A stretch of DNA of 39,335 nt from Nostoc flagelliforme FACHB-838 (GTDB lineage Bacteria; Cyanobacteriota; Cyanobacteriia; Cyanobacteriales; Nostocaceae). The stretch spans positions 1 to 39,335 of the forward strand of contig NZ_JACJSI010000063.1 of NCBI RefSeq assembly GCF_014698065.1. Reading direction: 5' to 3'. Below the pieces are notes generated by a model that was not told where the DNA came from, searched no databases, and saw only the letters and a list, made by a program, of their open reading frames with translations. A program made the translations under genes and the position numbers. Position 1 is the stretch's first letter, and each line of letters starts with the position of its first letter. This document shows, piece after piece, positions 23,680-32,179 of this stretch.

Positions 23680-23715
23680 TAAAGCCAATTTTTTGAATTA
23701 TTTTTTTTAAAACAA
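23680..23715. other. AT-rich stretch next to iterons (candidate DNA-unwinding element)
   Basis: Over 36 bp it is nearly all A and T, with a T8 run, about 40 bp from the last iteron. Iteron-type origins generally place an easily melted segment beside the Rep-binding repeats. Assignment is by position and composition. Confidence 0.45.
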
Positions 23716-23786
23716 GACTGCAACAGAAAACCAGCCAACCACAGCCGATCATCAACTCGTAGTTGGGAAATCTAGAGTAATAATAC

Positions 23787-25472
23787 TTAGTCTTGGATAT
23801 CTAGAAGCGTTTGGATCTGGGTGGCTAGCTGTGGATTGAAGGTGCGCTCACCCCGTTCAATCAGGGAAATAAGGTTTTGAGATACGCCGAGAAAACCAGC
23901 CAGTTTCGCTTGCGACCAGCCTTTAGCAATACGTGCTTCTTTAACTTGACTGCTAGTCAAGCTGATCTGTTGTTCCTGTGTGGGCTTGGCTTTGGGCTGT
24001 AACTGTTCGACTTTGGATTTAACTTTCAATTGCGATCGTTCAACCGTGAGTTTGGACTTGGATGCTATAAGTTCCGGGATAGGGGTTGGAGGTTTGATGG
24101 TGAGTTTTGCATCCAACAGCTTATCAAGGTAGCCTTTAGGTTTCTTATCCTTGGAGTCTGGTCTTAGCTCTTCGGGGTAAGTTTCGGGGTCAAATGCAAT
24201 CTGCCAGCCCAGTTTTAGTAGTAGCTTTATGGCACTATCCCAGTGTTGTTTTAAGTCATAGGCTCGGCGGCGATCTAATCGAGCTTTATCTATAATCGGT
24301 TTTACAAATGCAATTTCTAATAGCTCCTGTACTTTGTAATTTCCATCAAGGCGAATTCGACTATCTAATGTTAGATATATAGCCAGCCTTAGCGCGAGTT
24401 CATCATGGTAGGGATCAATTTTCAAAACTTGTTGGGCTAAGTAGCCAAACTGATATAAAGCGTCCCTTGATTTTGCTCCTGCTCTGTTCAAAAAATGTTG
24501 AGTCCAAGCACCGGGTTGAATAATTAATTGAACTTCATTAGGCTCTTCTATTTTCCCTTGTAAATTTATCTGACCATAGGGCACAACTGTAATGTTCCAC
24601 ATTCGACCTACAGGGGTACTAGCATTTATTCCACCTTTTTTGTTCCTACCTTCTATCCATACTGCTTTAACTAACAAACAATCTAATGCAAACGCAGTTT
24701 TGGCTATTTCTGAGAGTTTTTTATGTTTGGGTAAATCAGTTCGCTGATCCCAACCCATATCTTTTATCAAGTCGCTGGCATTGAGAATAAATAAGCTTTC
24801 CCACGGTCTTTCCTGTTTCATTGCATAGGCAGCAAAGATTAAGTGCAGTTTTGCGCTGTTAAACCCAAATTTATCAATGATTTGTAGTGCTTCATCCCAA
24901 GGGAGCATGGAAATATCACCGGGGTTGGCAATATAATGCTCAATGAAGTTTTGAGAATCGCCCTTAGCTCTATGTTGTAAGTAGGCTATCCCATCTTCAT
25001 TTTGCTTCCACAATTCTTTTTTGATTTGAGAGTCAATACTGGAAAACATAAGTGCTGCTGTTGGAATAGCTTCAAAGTCTTGGGACTTAAATAATTTTGA
25101 TTGTCTAACTGTGATTGAAGTATTTGGGATGGACTTAGCTGGAGTTTCAAAATAACTTTCGTTTTCCTGAATACTATTTTGACATTTCTCCGTTTGAGAT
25201 TTTTGAACCGGAGGATATAATTCATCTTCGGCATTTTCAAAAGAATTGTTTTCTATTTGTCTCAGATTGATGGAAGTTGTTACAGGAATTTCTTTGAAAG
25301 ACTGTAACAAATGACTGCGTAAAGCTTTTAGAAATTGTTCCTGGTTAGGAAATAGAGTTGAATCAATTTCTATGATTAATTTACTGAGGTCAATGTTTTC
25401 CTGACCTTCTTGATTAATCAAGTTGAGATTTACTATTAATGGAAGTTGCGGATTTAAATCATTTGCTGCCAT
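23787..25472 (-). CDS. Large plasmid protein with C-terminal XRE/HTH domain, 561 aa
   Basis: The C-terminus (~505-558) is a clear XRE/Cro helix-turn-helix: VKEARIAKGWSQAKLAGFLG followed by VSQNLISLIERGERTFNPQL. Residues ~160-440 look mainly helical with some strands; SDLIKDMGWDQRTDLPKHKK and the following LDCLLVKAVWIEGRN recall winged-helix replication initiators, but I cannot name the family. The N-terminal ~150 residues are low-conservation and acidic/polar. Its stop lies next to the iterons and AT-rich stretch, so it may bind the origin as a co-initiator or copy-number regulator (inference). No clear ribosome site. Confidence 0.85.
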   Translation of the reverse strand: MAANDLNPQLPLIVNLNLINQEGQENIDLSKLIIEIDSTLFPNQEQFLKALRSHLLQSFKEIPVTTSINLRQIENNSFENAEDELYPPVQKSQTEKCQNSIQENESYFETPAKSIPNTSITVRQSKLFKSQDFEAIPTAALMFSSIDSQIKKELWKQNEDGIAYLQHRAKGDSQNFIEHYIANPGDISMLPWDEALQIIDKFGFNSAKLHLIFAAYAMKQERPWESLFILNASDLIKDMGWDQRTDLPKHKKLSEIAKTAFALDCLLVKAVWIEGRNKKGGINASTPVGRMWNITVVPYGQINLQGKIEEPNEVQLIIQPGAWTQHFLNRAGAKSRDALYQFGYLAQQVLKIDPYHDELALRLAIYLTLDSRIRLDGNYKVQELLEIAFVKPIIDKARLDRRRAYDLKQHWDSAIKLLLKLGWQIAFDPETYPEELRPDSKDKKPKGYLDKLLDAKLTIKPPTPIPELIASKSKLTVERSQLKVKSKVEQLQPKAKPTQEQQISLTSSQVKEARIAKGWSQAKLAGFLGVSQNLISLIERGERTFNPQLATQIQTLLDIQD

Positions 25473-25666
25473 AAGAAAACTCTCATCGAATGGAATTTAT
25501 CTTCTAGGACTGCATGGGCAACAGCAGGCGGATTTCATCGGTTCGTGTATAAGCTAGCCGCCATCTAACGCCAGCAAGGAAAAGTTTTCTCTGCCAATTA
25601 AGTGTGTCAGCTATTTCAAGGCGATCGCTTTATTAATGGCAGGGATGGCAGAATTACTGTTTGTAT

Positions 25667-25867
25667 TCATTTGTCCTTCTTGTCGTTGCTGGATGATGAC
25701 GGAATCCTCCCTTGTGTCTCAGCTTCTTCTATAGCTTTTTCAACTAGGTACGCTACAAGGTTGGCAACGGGACGACCTTGGTCATCAGCCCATCGCTCTA
25801 ATGCGTCAAAAACCTTATCAGGTAAAGTTACGTGAACTCTTTTACTCACTGCATCTAACATATACAT
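25667..25867 (-). CDS. Ribbon-helix-helix (CopG/Arc-like) DNA-binding protein, 66 aa
   Basis: KRVHVTLPDKVFDALERWAD followed by PVANLVAYLVEKAIEEAE is a standard ribbon-helix-helix: a beta strand (RVHVTLP), then two helices. Such dimers repress plasmid copy-number, partition or toxin-antitoxin promoters. The C-terminal ~12 residues are polar and flexible. AAGG lies 3 bases before the ATG at 25867. Two copies of TAGCTAATnnGTG lie upstream and may be its own operator. No toxin gene is adjacent. Confidence 0.85.
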   Translation of the reverse strand: MYMLDAVSKRVHVTLPDKVFDALERWADDQGRPVANLVAYLVEKAIEEAETQGRIPSSSSNDKKDK

Positions 25868-25901
25868 TTGCCTTCTATCGTACTTTTTTAGGACTGATTT
25901 C

Positions 25902-25966
25902 TAGCTAATTAGTGCAAGTTTTCTCATCCAATACAAAAATCTGCTCTAATTTGTAGCTAATATGTG
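25902..25966. promoter_or_regulatory. Paired direct repeat TAGCTAAT-nn-GTG upstream of the RHH gene
   Basis: TAGCTAATTAGTG (25902-25914) and TAGCTAATATGTG (25954-25966) start 52 bp apart, about five helical turns. They begin 35 bp before the RHH start codon in the 252-bp divergent gap to the 26120 gene, a likely autoregulatory site. Confidence 0.45.
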
Positions 25967-26119
25967 ATATTGTAATAAACAAGACGCAAAAAGTCTGCAA
26001 ATTTTTTAGAAGACCAAAAAAAACCCAATTGCGTCCAATCTTGTTTTTTGGCATGGGCATCTGATTGCAACCATGCTCACAGTTATGTCTGCAAATGTCT
26101 TACTTAAGGACTCAAAAAT

Positions 26120-26386
26120 ATGGCTCAAGCGCGAGTTGTGATTAGGGGTGCGGCGCTGGAAAAGGGCGAACATCTTTTGAAAACTACCAAATTAGCAAGT
26201 TTAACAGAGCTAATTAATGTGATGTTTTCCAGGTACGGCAGGCATTTAGAAGCTACTTGGGAAGTTTTACCAGCCTTTGATATAGATGAACGCGATTCTT
26301 TGGCAAAATCAGTGCCCACAGTAGTTACGCAAATATCTTTACCAGCAGAAGATTTCACTTTTGATGAACCAATTAGCAGATTGTAA
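26120..26386 (+). CDS. Small protein, possibly ribbon-helix-helix-like, 88 aa
   Basis: The N-terminus has a strand-like ARVVIRG, then a helix and SLTELINVMFSRYGRHLEA, an order that recalls a ribbon-helix-helix fold. The similarity is weak. The C-terminal ~35 residues are acidic (DIDERDSLAKS, PAEDFTFDEP). It is the first gene of a plus-strand block of unknown genes; no strong ribosome site is visible. Confidence 0.6.
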   Translation: MAQARVVIRGAALEKGEHLLKTTKLASLTELINVMFSRYGRHLEATWEVLPAFDIDERDSLAKSVPTVVTQISLPAEDFTFDEPISRL

Positions 26387-26436
26387 GTTACCCACCAGCG
26401 ATAGAAGCAATCAACGAAATACGTCTTGAGAAAGTA

Positions 26437-26952
26437 ATGCTTAATCAAAATCAATTACGAAGGTTAGAAGCAATAGATCGCTGGCTCAGAGAAATCCGAG
26501 ATTCGGAGGAATTCAGGCAACTGGAATACTCCCCAGATGTGATGCTAGGCGACGCAATCCAAGCAGTAGGCGAACTACTTGACGAACATGAACCCTATGA
26601 TTACAAGCCCACAAATTTTACTAATGAAGAGTGGCATTCATATCTAGAACAAAAGCCAGTAATGCACATTCGCCGTGTAATTCCAAGGCGTGAAAAGATT
26701 AACTCATTCATACTTAATGGAGCGTCATCAGTAGCAATTGTGAGCTTGGTAACTACTAGTTTTATGGTAGTTGGTTCTATCTTTTGTCACGGCGTTGACC
26801 GCATTGAAGAAAGTAGAGGTGAGGAATATCAACCCACATGGATTTACAACGCCAAAATTTTTGAAGGAAGCGCGATCGCCTCTATAGCGGTCTTCTTGGG
26901 TGCAAGCTTGACGGGTGCGTGTGTTGCAGGAGGAAAGAATGATGATCGATAA
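26437..26952 (+). CDS. Two-TM membrane protein of unknown function, 171 aa
   Basis: The first ~85 residues are a cytoplasmic helical, acidic region (DRWLREIRDSEEFRQLEYS). Two transmembrane helices follow: ~95-117 (ASSVAIVSLVTTSFMVVGSI) and ~143-165 (GSAIASIAVFLGASLTGACV), separated by a short polar loop with paired charges. No enzyme motif is seen. It overlaps the next gene by 14 bp, so the two are probably co-translated. Confidence 0.75.
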   Translation: MLNQNQLRRLEAIDRWLREIRDSEEFRQLEYSPDVMLGDAIQAVGELLDEHEPYDYKPTNFTNEEWHSYLEQKPVMHIRRVIPRREKINSFILNGASSVAIVSLVTTSFMVVGSIFCHGVDRIEESRGEEYQPTWIYNAKIFEGSAIASIAVFLGASLTGACVAGGKNDDR

Positions 26953-27211
26953 ACAGCTTGTAGGATGCGTAACCCTCCTAAGCAAATCCAAAACCTACAG
27001 TATCGATGGCGCTCTCTATCGCTATCTCTATAGCAGTGACAGTATCAGACACACACAATATTATTTCCGTCCTTTACCGCGTCAGTCTAAGAGCGCTGAC
27101 TTAAAGCTCAATCGTGACAAGGTGCTAAGACGCTGCTACGAAGTGCCGAGCTTATATAAACAGCACACAGCAGAGATAACTAACAACTCAATACAGTTGA
27201 GTTTGTTCTAA
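26939..27211 (+). CDS. Small basic protein of unknown function, 90 aa
   Basis: The start is fixed by a perfect AGGAGG 5 bases before ATG 26939 (MMIDKQLVGCVTLLSKS); the frame is open further upstream but without such a site. It is rich in Tyr, Arg and Ser (YRYLYSSDSIRHTQYYFRPL) and is soluble. It overlaps the membrane-protein gene. I do not recognise it. Confidence 0.7.
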   Translation: MMIDKQLVGCVTLLSKSKTYSIDGALYRYLYSSDSIRHTQYYFRPLPRQSKSADLKLNRDKVLRRCYEVPSLYKQHTAEITNNSIQLSLF

Positions 27212-27538
27212 CCCTTGGTAACATCTAGTACCGCGCAAAACATCCAAAGGCTTTGGTACAAGCGCGTCAACTAGTCCAAAAGGGGCGCTTTTACGGGGGT
27301 AAAAGGAATTTTGTCAATATATCAGAAACTCTGGCAAGCCCTGTTATTGCGTGATTATAGCCGACGAAAAAACATACTTTGAAATTTTTCAGAGTTATTT
27401 TTCAGGGTTATTGATAGCTTTCAGCTAGCGGGTCATATCGAGATAACTGATTCAGCTAATTACATACATCAAATACCTTGGACGCATCCGGAATACGAAT
27501 CAATTTTATACACCATTACAGAATAAAACGGAGGTAAT
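27212..27538. other. 327-bp non-coding gap before the unknown operon
   Basis: I see no gene here. There is a weak dyad GTACC (27229-27233) with a GGTAC near 27256 and an AT-rich stretch around 27360-27415 that could hold the promoter of the 27539 operon. The gap ends with AACGGAGG, a strong ribosome site for the GTG start at 27539. Confidence 0.5.
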
Positions 27539-28048
27539 GTGTCAAATAAAGAGTATGTGGCTAAGTATCGAAAACTCAAACGAGTCTACGAGCGCGAGTT
27601 AGGGAAAGAGATTGCTGACATTACTTGGTATCGGACAGTCTCTATCCTGAAACAGCATTTTAGTTTCAACGTGCTGGGTAGCGATGCTCAAAAGATAGTT
27701 GAGACATTCGCCGGATTTAAACGTCGCTACGGCAGCTTTACAGGTCGCGGTGAGGGGTTTAGTGAACGTTGGGAGGCATTCAAGCACTTCTACGAGATGG
27801 ATGCTCAATATCACGGGGAAGAATTTATGAAGCTTCTTGCAGACTATTTAAAAATCAATCTTGACCACGTACCGCGTAGCACTCCTTACTACTGGTTTGA
27901 GAAAGCTGAACTATCTTTCAGCGCTGAAAATATTTACCACTGCAAAGATTTAGCCCTTGTTGCATTTGTTGCTGCTAAATGGGCAATCAACAAGCGCTCA
28001 CAACCGATAAAATCCGCAACCATCGAAGTTTTAACACTAGCCCTCTAA
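27539..28048 (+). CDS. Unknown protein, first gene of a six-gene operon, 169 aa
   Basis: Starts with GTG, 4 bases after GGAGG; an out-of-frame ATG overlaps it. The product (SNKEYVAKYRKLKRVYEREL) is basic, Tyr/Lys-rich and largely helical, with no TM helix or metal motif. FKRRYGSFTGRGEGFSERWE is a distinctive segment near the middle. It is followed by the 28061 gene after 12 bp. Family not recognised; a DNA-binding or structural role is possible. Confidence 0.75.
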   Translation: MSNKEYVAKYRKLKRVYERELGKEIADITWYRTVSILKQHFSFNVLGSDAQKIVETFAGFKRRYGSFTGRGEGFSERWEAFKHFYEMDAQYHGEEFMKLLADYLKINLDHVPRSTPYYWFEKAELSFSAENIYHCKDLALVAFVAAKWAINKRSQPIKSATIEVLTLAL

Positions 28049-28060
28049 GGAGCAATCATC

Positions 28061-28729
28061 ATGTCTGACAAATTTACTAATAACGTCCGCGCTCGTTTGT
28101 ACAAACAGGGTTATCAAGGATTCACTAAAGATGATTACACCTCAGCTGCGATCGCTGTCGAGTGCGATGACCTTGACAATCCCACCAAAGAGCAATTGAG
28201 CCAAGCCGTTGACTATCTCAAAGTCAAATCGACAAGCCAATTATCTGTAGTTGATGAACTCGTTGAAGAAACCTTTTTAGTAGGCCCAGAAGATGCACAG
28301 CCTGACCCGGAACTTGATAACAGTCAGCTTGCAGTCGCCTTACCAGAGATTAACAGCATCACTGTAACTAGTGAAGATAAGCGTTCCTTTGTAACAGCCC
28401 AATCATCGGCGCTGGGGTTTGAGTTAACTGAACAAGAAACATTGAGCATTGCATCCGAGGTTGACGACACCTTTACCGACTACAGCCAATTTATCAGCAC
28501 TGTAACAGCTGCAATCAAGAGCTACGTTGATCAGAAATTTGATGTCATTGAGCAATCATTTGAAACTAACGCCCAAGACTTGCGAGAACACGTAAGCAAC
28601 AGAGCTTCTAGATTAAACCAAAAGGTTAACAACTTTTCAGGAGACATGAAAGCGGATATGGGAGTCATCCGCCAAAACATTAAAAGCACCCAATTCTCAA
28701 TTCTCGCAAGGCTCAACGCGGCTCAATAG
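28061..28729 (+). CDS. Unknown acidic helical protein, 222 aa
   Basis: AAGGAG precedes the ATG. The N-terminal ~60 residues (ARLYKQGYQGFTKDDYTSAA) are followed by an acidic linker (~65-100) and, from ~145 on, long amphipathic helices (IKSYVDQKFDVIEQSFETNA; HVSNRASRLNQKVNNFSG) likely to form a coiled coil. No TM segment. It probably oligomerises and may serve as the soluble partner of the membrane proteins downstream. Not recognised. Confidence 0.72.
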   Translation: MSDKFTNNVRARLYKQGYQGFTKDDYTSAAIAVECDDLDNPTKEQLSQAVDYLKVKSTSQLSVVDELVEETFLVGPEDAQPDPELDNSQLAVALPEINSITVTSEDKRSFVTAQSSALGFELTEQETLSIASEVDDTFTDYSQFISTVTAAIKSYVDQKFDVIEQSFETNAQDLREHVSNRASRLNQKVNNFSGDMKADMGVIRQNIKSTQFSILARLNAAQ

Positions 28730-28775
28730 TGATGAGTTGACGCTTTTAGAGTGCTTGGTGATTCGCTCTTGTAGA

Positions 28776-29051
28776 ATGAGCTACTTATCAAGAATTGCTG
28801 TTAGTTTGTGTGCGCTCGGTGCTGTTATTTTACCCTTGTACAACTGCTTGTATCTGCCAATGCTAGAGCAATCAAGCTATCAACAATATTTCAAACGAAA
28901 GTCAACTATTGAGCAATATGTAAGGCGAATGGAGTATCACTGCAACCAAATATTTACCCCATCAAAGGAATATCGCTGTGAAAAGTTCAATGAAGCTAAA
29001 GAATCTGGTAACTTCCAAATCACGCCACCTAGAGCGCCAATTAAAAACTAA
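28776..29051 (+). CDS. Small single-TM protein, 91 aa
   Basis: From ATG 28776 the product begins MSYLSRIAVSLCALGAVILP, one N-terminal transmembrane helix or signal anchor, then a Tyr/Gln-rich stretch and two Cys (YHCNQIF, EYRCEKF) that could form a disulfide outside the membrane. A TTG start at 28737 is possible but gives an unusual leader. It overlaps the next gene by 74 bp in another frame. Confidence 0.6.
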   Translation: MSYLSRIAVSLCALGAVILPLYNCLYLPMLEQSSYQQYFKRKSTIEQYVRRMEYHCNQIFTPSKEYRCEKFNEAKESGNFQITPPRAPIKN

Positions 29052-29631
29052 ATTTAACGCATCTAGTAACTTAGTAGTTAGAGCGCTAACAGGTGATAAA
29101 TCAGCCCTGAAGCTAATAGGGCAAACGGGTAATGACGGGGCGAAGATTAGTGAATTTGCACCACAGGTAAGAGAGCAAATGTTAGCTGCCATCAAGGGAA
29201 CTGAGGACTTAAACGTAGTCCTGAGTGACATCTACAAACAAGCTGGTGTTAGCGGCGAGAAGATTGAAAGAGCAGTCCAGTCAGCGATTTTAGCTGATAC
29301 TCATCTAGCTAACATCCTAGAAGAGATGAAGCTTGATTTCACTTCATCCAAGGAGAAAGAAGCGCTGCGTCATCAACAAGCAACAGACCATCTATTGCTG
29401 AAGGCTTGGGTGGATAAACACATGATGCAAGTTGATGGCGAATATAAGATGTTGCAGACGGAATTACAGACAGACATTAGACAACAAACAATTGACCTGC
29501 AACATGATAGAGAACTGGGCAAGTATTACTTAGAAATGGGTGATAACGCTCGTGATGATTTCAAGCCTAAAAAGCAATATGCTGGGCGCTCGATTGTCCA
29601 AAAAATCAAGGATGCCCTAATAGGTTTTTGA
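28978..29631 (+). CDS. Unknown helical protein, 217 aa
   Basis: A GTG start at 28978 has AAGGA 8 bases upstream; ATG 28990 is an alternative. The product is soluble, charged and mainly helical, with possible coiled coils around 130-195 (EKEALRHQQATDHLLLKAWV; LQTELQTDIRQQTIDLQHDR). No enzyme motif. It overlaps the preceding small membrane-protein gene and is followed by a 10-bp-stem hairpin. Not recognised. Confidence 0.7.
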   Translation: MKSSMKLKNLVTSKSRHLERQLKTKFNASSNLVVRALTGDKSALKLIGQTGNDGAKISEFAPQVREQMLAAIKGTEDLNVVLSDIYKQAGVSGEKIERAVQSAILADTHLANILEEMKLDFTSSKEKEALRHQQATDHLLLKAWVDKHMMQVDGEYKMLQTELQTDIRQQTIDLQHDRELGKYYLEMGDNARDDFKPKKQYAGRSIVQKIKDALIGF

Positions 29632-29637
29632 TAACTA

Positions 29638-29673
29638 AACCCGTCAGTAAGTTTAGCCGAGCGCTGACGGGTT
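29638..29673. terminator. 10-bp perfect hairpin between operon genes
   Basis: AACCCGTCAG (29638-29647) pairs with CTGACGGGTT (29664-29673), with a 16-bp loop. It begins 7 bp after a stop codon and ends 22 bp before the next start. There is no T-run, so it may attenuate transcription or stabilise an mRNA end. Confidence 0.5.
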
Positions 29674-29695
29674 CGAGAAATACTCTGATGCTAAT

Positions 29696-30265
29696 ATGAC
29701 ATACGACATTGAAGAGTCACAAGACGAAGTAGTAAGCGAAATCGCCCCAGATACGCCGTTACCAAAAGACTTAATAGAACATTTAGAGTCGCGCAAGCAG
29801 CACCGCAAAGATGTTATCAATACAACTGAAAAATTGACTAGATTCTTTGTCGGGTGGTCGCTAAATTCTACGGGATTCTTTATAGCTAAATATCTATTAA
29901 TAACTGGCGGCGGCGTTAATCTCTGGCTGGCAATCTCGCTCTCGTTTTCTATATGCAGTGTTGGCTCTCTCGCTGGGCTAACGGGCTTGAGAGTTAATTA
30001 CAACAGTGACGGACTAGAGGTAGATAATATGCAAAATGTTTTAAAAACTGCTGGGGGCTTGGTGTTTGCAGGTATCACAACTTGGTTAGCAGTCAAAGAC
30101 TATCAATATTTTGAGAATTTGACTAAAGAAACAGTGTCCCAGATTAGCCAAGACATCCAAACCATTGAAAAACAGAATCCGCAATCAGACCCTTGGTTAA
30201 GTATTGCAGTCGCGTTGGCTTTATTCATTGGCTCTATTGCAATTATTTTTAAGGGGCGCTCATGA
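29696..30265 (+). CDS. Multi-TM membrane protein, 189 aa
   Basis: A polar, acidic N-terminus (~1-45) is followed by about four hydrophobic helices: ~50-66, ~72-95 (LWLAISLSFSICSVGSLAGL), ~120-138 (AGGLVFAGITTWLAV) and ~163-183 (WLSIAVALALFIGSIAIIF). Charges predict cytoplasmic ends. It overlaps the ATPase gene by 4 bp (ATGA), so the two products are translationally coupled and probably form one membrane complex. Not recognised. Confidence 0.78.
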   Translation: MTYDIEESQDEVVSEIAPDTPLPKDLIEHLESRKQHRKDVINTTEKLTRFFVGWSLNSTGFFIAKYLLITGGGVNLWLAISLSFSICSVGSLAGLTGLRVNYNSDGLEVDNMQNVLKTAGGLVFAGITTWLAVKDYQYFENLTKETVSQISQDIQTIEKQNPQSDPWLSIAVALALFIGSIAIIFKGRS

Positions 30266-31713
30266 AACAAGGTGTTTTCGAGTTAGCACTGGCTGGTGTG
30301 TGTGGTGTAGCCGCAATCATCGGGCTAGCAACATCGCAAACACGCCAGCCCTACGATTTGACACAGATTCAATTTTGCCCAAGGTCAGCAAACGGCGTAC
30401 ACAGTCAAATAGCTTTGGATAAGCGTTTTTGCAACCAGCCGCGTTTTGTCCTTACTGAAGAATGGCAGCGCTACGGGTTGTATGGCAGCATCATTCCTTA
30501 CAAGGGCGATGCAATTCAATGGGTGCGTGATTTGCCCACAGACAACCCTAATCAGTTGCTCGGATATGGGATTGCGGTTATTGGGCTATGGGGTGTCGTG
30601 GGTTGCTTGCTTGTGCGTTCGCAACGCCTCAAGCGCACGGATTATGAACTGGGCGAACTCGAAAAGACTGGCGACTATGCAATTTGGCAGCATAATTTGT
30701 ACAAACGTGAAGTTAAGCAGCATTCGACCCAGCTTTATAGTGAGCGCTTAAAAGATGGATTAACTGACCTAGACGTTCATTCTCGTAAAGAATTGGGTCT
30801 AACCGATGAGGAAAACGAACGCGCTAAGGCACGTATTCAGCTAGAGGACTTTATGAAAGCCCGTGCTGTTAATCATTCTGTGATGGATAAAACCATTGCT
30901 GAGAACTTGAGAGACAGGGCGAAAGCGGAGCAAGAACGCGGCAAGATTGAGAGTAAAACCAAGAGCGCTCAAGCAGACAGTGACAATCAGCAATCAGTTG
31001 ATCAACAACGAGCAAACCAACTGATAGAAGCGCTCAAAGCTCATGAGGATGGCTGGTTGTGGAAGATTATCGACAATCAAAAGCCCGTTTGGGTGCTAGG
31101 AGAAGCCGGAAGTGGTAAATCAACTCTAGCAGCGTCAATTGTGATGCTTAGAGAATATCTGTTTGATATGCCCTTGTATCAGCTTATAGACGCGCACTCC
31201 GGGGAAAATCTCAGAAACGCATGGAGATACTTAAGCCCTCAGTTGATAGCGCAAACAGAAGAAGAGATTGGACAAGCTTTTGATGATGCCCGTGAGCGCT
31301 GGTTAGATAGAATCAATAATCAACCATCCAAGCAACCGCAACAGTTACTAGTTGATGAATTCACTAACTATTCTGAGTCAGACATCACCAAGGAACCTGC
31401 CAAAAAGTTTGTTAAAGCATCTCTTAGTGACCCTAGAAAAGCTGAAGAAAGATTAGTCTGTATTGCCCATTTCTTCACTAATACTGCCGTTGGTGGAAGT
31501 GATGGAACTGCTAAAGGTAGAAGCAGAGGAACTATTCAAATTGACCGCAAAACTGCCGATGGTAAGACACCTTTAAAAGTTGCAACAGTTAACGGTTTAA
31601 ACAATGAAGAAGGGGATGCAGAAGTAGATAAAAAGGTCACAATTCCTGGTTGGCTGACTCCCGAAAGCATTCACAAGCATCTTAACGGTCAGCCAATTGA
31701 TTTTGATGATTAA
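30262..31713 (+). CDS. Membrane-anchored P-loop ATPase, coupling-protein-like topology, 483 aa
   Basis: Two N-terminal transmembrane helices (~5-22 and ~100-118) enclose a ~75-residue loop with two Cys. A charged helical linker (~125-255) leads to the ATPase: Walker A GEAGSGKST (280-288), Walker B LLVDEF (362-367), then IAHFFTNTAVGGSDG (~401-415). Two TM helices followed by a cytoplasmic P-loop motor with an LLxDEF Walker B is the design of VirD4/TraG coupling proteins and of FtsK/HerA relatives, but the protein is short and I cannot place it in either family. In the same plasmid as MobA/MobC, a DNA-delivery role is plausible (inference). It ends the operon. Confidence 0.8.
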   Translation: MKQGVFELALAGVCGVAAIIGLATSQTRQPYDLTQIQFCPRSANGVHSQIALDKRFCNQPRFVLTEEWQRYGLYGSIIPYKGDAIQWVRDLPTDNPNQLLGYGIAVIGLWGVVGCLLVRSQRLKRTDYELGELEKTGDYAIWQHNLYKREVKQHSTQLYSERLKDGLTDLDVHSRKELGLTDEENERAKARIQLEDFMKARAVNHSVMDKTIAENLRDRAKAEQERGKIESKTKSAQADSDNQQSVDQQRANQLIEALKAHEDGWLWKIIDNQKPVWVLGEAGSGKSTLAASIVMLREYLFDMPLYQLIDAHSGENLRNAWRYLSPQLIAQTEEEIGQAFDDARERWLDRINNQPSKQPQQLLVDEFTNYSESDITKEPAKKFVKASLSDPRKAEERLVCIAHFFTNTAVGGSDGTAKGRSRGTIQIDRKTADGKTPLKVATVNGLNNEEGDAEVDKKVTIPGWLTPESIHKHLNGQPIDFDD

Positions 31714-31914
31714 TTATTAAAAGAACATTTTTATCTGTCAATAACTGCGGACAATTCATAGGATTTTATTCAAGCTGAAGGTAGTTATGAGAAAACAATC
31801 AGGGAATATGGAAAATTTATTAATTGTGACATCAGCACTCTAAAAACCCTTTTTCGCAGACATTAGACACTATAAGCACTAACCCTTAAACCTTCATACA
31901 GTATAGATACAGAA

Positions 31915-31951
31915 AGACACGACTTAAACACCAAGTATTTAAGTCGTGTCT
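31915..31951. terminator. 14-bp perfect hairpin downstream of the ATPase operon
   Basis: AGACACGACTTAAA (31915-31928) and TTTAAGTCGTGTCT (31938-31951) pair without mismatch around a 9-bp loop, about 200 bp after the operon. There is no T-run. It is the strongest stem in the window. The rest of 31714-32179 shows only an AT-rich CTAATAAAT dyad near 31970-32010. Confidence 0.65.
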
Positions 31952-32179
31952 GCTAGATACCAATAATAAATCAGCTAATAAATACCCATTTATTATTAGA
32001 TATTTAGCAAAATGCTTGAGATTGTTGTCAGGATACAGCACTCGCTAGGAATAAAATGCCCAGCCGTATCAAGAATATTGTCGTTAGACAAGAAAATTGT
32101 AGTGCTTTGCCTCAAAGGGTGAAAGCGACGGCTGGTAATTTTCTTTTTTGGAGATACCTACTACTAATCTCTTTAATTT

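Noticed and set aside
25602..25835. 77-codon plus-strand frame opposite the RHH gene
   Set aside because: The minus-strand frame has a clear ribbon-helix-helix sequence; this is its shadow.
31787..31843. 18-codon frame with AAGG before ATG
   Set aside because: Too short to support without homologues or expression data.
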